Part shown: in pieces, positions 7,818-10,740 of the stretch
Numbering within the stretch: the stretch's first letter is position 1
Layout of the letters: each line of letters starts with the position of its first letter
Assembly: GCA_002730655.1 (NCBI GenBank)
Contig: PCAT01000064.1
Span: forward strand, 1 to 10,740
Source: Balneola sp.
GTDB lineage: Bacteria > Bacteroidota > Rhodothermia > Balneolales > Balneolaceae
DNA: 10,740 nt
Reading direction: 5' to 3'
Notes under the pieces: model-generated
Told to the model about the DNA's origin: nothing
Databases searched by the model: none
Seen by the model: the letters and a program-made list of their open reading frames with translations, nothing else
Translations under genes and position numbers: made by a program

Positions 7818-8990
7818 ATGTTTTATAAAGTGTTTAGTATATCATTAATTTTTGTAATAGCATCCTGTACTCCAGAGAGCCAAATATTAGTAGAAAATGA
7901 ACTTCCAATTAATAAAAATGCAACAGAGGAAACAAAAGCATTATATATCAATCTCAAAAAATTGAGTGGCACAGGCGTTATGTTCGGGCATCAGGATGAC
8001 TTGGCATATGGGTATTCATGGTGGGCAGAACCTGGAAGATCAGATGTTAAAGAGTCCACGGGATCTTATCCAGCAATTTATGGGTGGGATCTTGGAGATC
8101 TTGAACTAAAAAAGACATCTAATTTGGATGATGTTGAATTTCATAATATGAAGAATTGGATTAAAGAGGGGTATGACAGAGGTGGCGTAATAACAATTAG
8201 CTGGCATATGAATCATCCTATTACACAAGGTAATTCTTGGGACAAAGTATCTGCTGTTAAAGAAATACTTCCGGGTCAACTAAACCATAATAAACTAATC
8301 AATTACTTAGATGAGTTTGCACTATTCATCAATGATTTAAAAGGAAAAAATGGCGAGCAAATACCAATCATTTTTCGCCCATTTCATGAGCATAATGGTG
8401 ATTGGTTCTGGTGGGGGAAGGGAGTAACAGAAGAGGCTGATTATATTACGCTTTGGAGATTCACAATTGATTACTTGAAAGACCAGAAAAAACTCAACAA
8501 TTTATTATATGCATATTCTCCAGATCGTAGTAGAATGAATATTAATAATTTCACTGAAAGCTATTTTTATGGTTATCCAGGTGATGAATATGTTGACATA
8601 ATTGGTCTTGATAATTACTGGGACCTAGGACACCCAAACAATACAACTTCAGATAAAGATAAAAAGAGTGACTTTATAAAAAGTATAACAGAATTGGTAC
8701 AAATCGCAGATTCATTAGGCAAGATACCTGCCCTAACTGAAACTGGTTTAGATGGTCTTCATAACTTTAAATGGTGGACGGAAATACTTGCCGAGGGTTT
8801 GCTAGAAAATTTGCATACTAAACGTATTGTATATGTTCATACATGGCGAAATGCAAATGCGGAGAAATATGGATCGAAAGATCACTTTTTTGCTTCGCAT
8901 CCTAATCATGCTAGCGCATCAAACATGAAAAAATTTCGTGATATGGAAATCTTTCTTTTTGAAGATGAATTACCAGATATGTACAAATAG
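7818..8990 (+). CDS. GH26 beta-mannanase lipoprotein
   Basis: Glycoside hydrolase family 26 enzyme, 390 residues, hydrolysing beta-1,4-mannosidic bonds with retention. The N-terminus is a lipoprotein signal (hydrophobic run ending in the lipobox IASC, lipidated Cys17), so it is anchored in a membrane, most likely the outer one; which face is not readable here. The catalytic domain spans about residues 33-375: VMFGHQDDLAYG with a following W, WDLGDLE, ISWHMNHP, then FRPFHEHNGDWFWWG with acid/base E191 preceded by H190, and the nucleophile E308 in PALTETGLDG. The C-terminal VYVHTWRNA also fits. Similar Bacteroidota enzymes include endo-mannanases and the mannobiose-releasing mannobiohydrolase of B. 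fragilis; mannobiose release would feed the epimerase-phosphorylase pair, but the mode cannot be settled here. Last gene of the operon, 7 bp after the GH5 stop, without T9SS tail or CBM. Confidence 0.92.
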   Translation: MFYKVFSISLIFVIASCTPESQILVENELPINKNATEETKALYINLKKLSGTGVMFGHQDDLAYGYSWWAEPGRSDVKESTGSYPAIYGWDLGDLELKKTSNLDDVEFHNMKNWIKEGYDRGGVITISWHMNHPITQGNSWDKVSAVKEILPGQLNHNKLINYLDEFALFINDLKGKNGEQIPIIFRPFHEHNGDWFWWGKGVTEEADYITLWRFTIDYLKDQKKLNNLLYAYSPDRSRMNINNFTESYFYGYPGDEYVDIIGLDNYWDLGHPNNTTSDKDKKSDFIKSITELVQIADSLGKIPALTETGLDGLHNFKWWTEILAEGLLENLHTKRIVYVHTWRNANAEKYGSKDHFFASHPNHASASNMKKFRDMEIFLFEDELPDMYK

Positions 8991-9087
8991 TATTTCCAAT
9001 ATCAAAAACTTTAATTGTAAATAAATCACCCCTAATATTTATGAAACAATATGATCAAGAGCGTGCTTTTGAAGGAATAATTGAATA
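8991..9087. other. Convergent intergenic junction without a recognisable terminator
   Basis: Ninety-seven bases separate the stop of the plus-strand GH26 gene from the stop of the minus-strand hmuV gene. I see only a weak A/T hairpin (ATATT pairing with AATAT at about 9036-9053) and no G/C stem followed by T on either strand. Transcription of the two units may therefore run into one another, or end by a factor-dependent route. An ATG-started 28-codon frame at 9041-9127 crosses into hmuV antisense and is not called. Confidence 0.5.
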
Positions 9088-9873
9088 TCAACCTGGGACA
9101 ACTAAGGGACAATCATTATTTGGATGAGTTAAAATTTTAACTTGAAAATCGAATGCACTCGATATAATAGAATCTTTAAATGTCTCATCAGTACTTCCGG
9201 ACCTGAATACTTCGCCATCTTTTAATATTATTGTACGGTCTGAATATTGTGCAGCAAGGTTTAAGTCATGTAAAATGATAAAAACACCAACATTTTTTTT
9301 TACAATTTTACTCAAAATATTCATCATATCATGTTGATGCGAAATATCTAAATTTGAAAGTGGCTCATCTAAAAATAAATAACACCCCTCTTGGGACTCA
9401 ATAGCGTCCCATACTTGAGCTAATGCTCTCGCAAATTGGACTCTTTGTTTTTCACCGCCTGATAAAGTTGTATAATCCCGATATCTTAAATTATAAGCAT
9501 CAACTTCTCTAAGGCACTCATGGACTACTTTTATATCTGAATTTTTATTGTAAAAATTATTAAAGGGAGAACGTCCTAAGGCAACTACTTCAGCAACCGT
9601 GAAGGAAAATTGGAGTTGTATACTTTGACTAACAACGGCCCTAATCTTTGAAAGTGACTGTAAATCTATGTTTCTAATAGACGTATCATCATATTTAACG
9701 ACCCCCTTAGCAGTACGCATATCACCACAAATAGCTCGTAGCAAAGTAGATTTTCCTGCTCCATTTTTACCAACAATTGCTACAATTTCTGAATAATCTA
9801 AACTTAAATCTATATTACTTAAGAGTTTTGTGTTTTTATCAACAATAACATCTAGATCCTCAACTCGTATCAT
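9088..9873 (-). CDS. hmuV: Heme ABC transporter ATP-binding protein HmuV
   Basis: Cytoplasmic ATPase of a heme/iron-siderophore/cobalamin-type importer, 261 residues, full length. Visible motifs: Walker A GKNGAGKST (35-43), Q-loop Q83, signature LSGGE (137-141), Walker B YLFLDEP with D169 and E170, D-loop D176 and switch H202 in ILHDLNLA. The assignment to HmuV rather than FecE or BtuD rests on FSFTVAEVVALGRSPF, on RVQFARALAQVW followed by the short acidic insert before Walker B, on DISHQHDMM, and on the C-terminal HPNNDCPLVVPG, which match the HmuV pattern as I know it. Its ATG overlaps the permease stop as ATGA (9870-9873), so the pair is translationally coupled and probably one importer complex. 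Transport of heme specifically is inferred; other iron chelates are possible. It is convergent with the mannan operon and unlikely to share its control. Confidence 0.88.
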   Translation of the reverse strand: MIRVEDLDVIVDKNTKLLSNIDLSLDYSEIVAIVGKNGAGKSTLLRAICGDMRTAKGVVKYDDTSIRNIDLQSLSKIRAVVSQSIQLQFSFTVAEVVALGRSPFNNFYNKNSDIKVVHECLREVDAYNLRYRDYTTLSGGEKQRVQFARALAQVWDAIESQEGCYLFLDEPLSNLDISHQHDMMNILSKIVKKNVGVFIILHDLNLAAQYSDRTIILKDGEVFRSGSTDETFKDSIISSAFDFQVKILTHPNNDCPLVVPG

Positions 9874-10740
9874 AAGTAGTTCTGTAAGCTTCTATTCTTT
9901 ATCAATAACCATATGAAAAAAGGTGCTCCAAGCAAAGAAGTTACGATACCGATAGGTAGTTCAGTAGGTGCTACCACTGTCCTTGCGATTAAGTCGGAAC
10001 ACAATAATAAAGTTGCACCTAATATAATTGAAGCTGGAATAAGAATACGAAGATCAGGACCTATGACTAATCGAACTAAATGAGGAACAACAAGTCCTAT
10101 AAATCCAATAATACCAGAAACTGCAACACATGCGCCTACACCAAGTGAAGCTAAAAAAATTATATACTTTTTTAATTTATCGACGTCTACACCAAGGTAT
10201 TTTGCCTCTTCTTCTCCTAACAGGATGACGTTAAGCTTACTGGAAAAAAATGGTAGAACAATAATTGTAAATATTAAAAATGGGAAAATAGCATATAATG
10301 ATTTCCAGCTCGAGCCATTTAAACTTCCAAGAGTCCAAAATGTGAGATCACGAATCTGATTATCATCTGCTAAAAAAATCAAATATCCAATTATTGATCC
10401 ACAAAGAGCATTAATCGCAATACCAGAAAGTAACATAGTCGAAACACTTGTTTTACCATGCTTTGAAGATATCCTATAGACTATGGTTGTAGCAGCTAAT
10501 CCCCCAAAAAAAGCCATGAGAGGAAGGATAGATGATATTTCCATTTCGGGTAATAGCTTATTCAATGACGGACCCAGAATTATTGATATTGCAGCACCTA
10601 GTGCAGCACCACTTGAAACCCCAATTAATTGTGGATCTGCAAGGGGATTTCTAAAAAGGCCTTGAAGTACAGCTCCGCAGACTGCTAATGTGGCCCCTAT
10701 AAGTAAACACATAAGTACCCTGGGTAATCTTATTGCAATA
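9870..10740 (-). CDS. hmuU: FecCD-family ABC permease, probable heme permease HmuU, 3' part
   Basis: Polytopic inner-membrane permease that forms the translocation pore with HmuV. The frame stays open to the window edge on the minus strand. Residues read upstream of the ATG at 10712 give IRLPRVLMCLL, the normal beginning of a FecCD core, so that ATG is internal and the gene continues outside; 289 residues are visible of a usual 330-350. Family motifs: GAVLQGLFRNPLADPQLIG followed by VSSGAALGA, then GGLAATTIVY, FWTLGSLNGSSW, GFIGLVVPHLVR (the loop region expected to touch the ATPase) and the C-terminal PTELPIGIVTSLLGAPFFIWLL. About eight hydrophobic helices can be seen. FecCD permeases for heme, siderophore and vitamin B12 are alike in sequence; heme is preferred only because of the adjacent HmuV-type ATPase. 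Confidence 0.87.
   Translation of the reverse strand, partial: IAIRLPRVLMCLLIGATLAVCGAVLQGLFRNPLADPQLIGVSSGAALGAAISIILGPSLNKLLPEMEISSILPLMAFFGGLAATTIVYRISSKHGKTSVSTMLLSGIAINALCGSIIGYLIFLADDNQIRDLTFWTLGSLNGSSWKSLYAIFPFLIFTIIVLPFFSSKLNVILLGEEEAKYLGVDVDKLKKYIIFLASLGVGACVAVSGIIGFIGLVVPHLVRLVIGPDLRILIPASIILGATLLLCSDLIARTVVAPTELPIGIVTSLLGAPFFIWLLIKNRSLQNYL

Noticed and set aside
9041..9127. A 28-codon plus-strand frame starting at an ATG in the convergent junction
   Set aside because: It has no recognisable ribosome-binding site or product and its second half is antisense to the end of hmuV; length and position are compatible with chance.
10483..10665. Short plus-strand frame opposite the permease gene
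   Set aside because: It is antisense to the conserved FecCD core and has no features.
10710..10712. Treating ATG 10712 (minus strand) as the true permease start
   Set aside because: Upstream in-frame codons give IRLPRVL, the conserved FecCD opening, so the gene continues beyond the window.

Overview
The window is AT-rich DNA from a Gram-negative bacterium of the Bacteroidota/FCB type. Two proteins end in a type IX secretion (T9SS) C-terminal sorting domain of the NYPNPFNP kind. That form is common in Ignavibacteria, Balneolota, Rhodothermota and related lineages, so I would place the source there rather than in classical Bacteroides, without naming a genus. Start codons lack clear Shine-Dalgarno sequences and sit behind A/T-rich leaders, which also fits this group.

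Layout: (1) 1-729 is the 3' end of a gene for a secreted protein with carbohydrate-binding-like modules and a T9SS tail, closed by a strong intrinsic terminator at 747-783. (2) 802-8990 is a tightly packed plus-strand operon of five genes: a sodium:solute symporter, a GH130 mannosylglucose phosphorylase, a cellobiose/mannobiose 2-epimerase, a modular T9SS-exported GH5 glycosidase (probable mannanase), and a GH26 mannanase lipoprotein. Gaps are 20 bp, a 14-bp overlap, 7 bp and 7 bp. (3) A 97-bp convergent junction. (4) 9088-10740 on the minus strand holds hmuV and the 3' part of an hmuU-like permease of a heme/iron-type ABC importer, joined by an ATGA overlap.

The five-gene operon reads as a beta-1,4-mannan pathway. 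The GH5 enzyme, carried outside by T9SS, and the GH26 lipoprotein, anchored in a membrane, would cut mannan to short oligosaccharides, chiefly mannobiose. The symporter would bring the disaccharide into the cytoplasm. The epimerase would convert mannobiose to mannosyl-glucose, and GH130 would phosphorolyse that to mannose 1-phosphate plus glucose. This epimerase-phosphorylase route is established in Bacteroides fragilis and Rhodothermus marinus, so the chemistry is not new. The less usual points are the T9SS multi-domain GH5 inside the operon, the absence of SusC/SusD or a regulator within view, and a terminator placed only 18 bp before the first operon gene. I see no RNA genes, CRISPR arrays, insertion sequences or phage genes, and no intergenic stretch over 300 bp.
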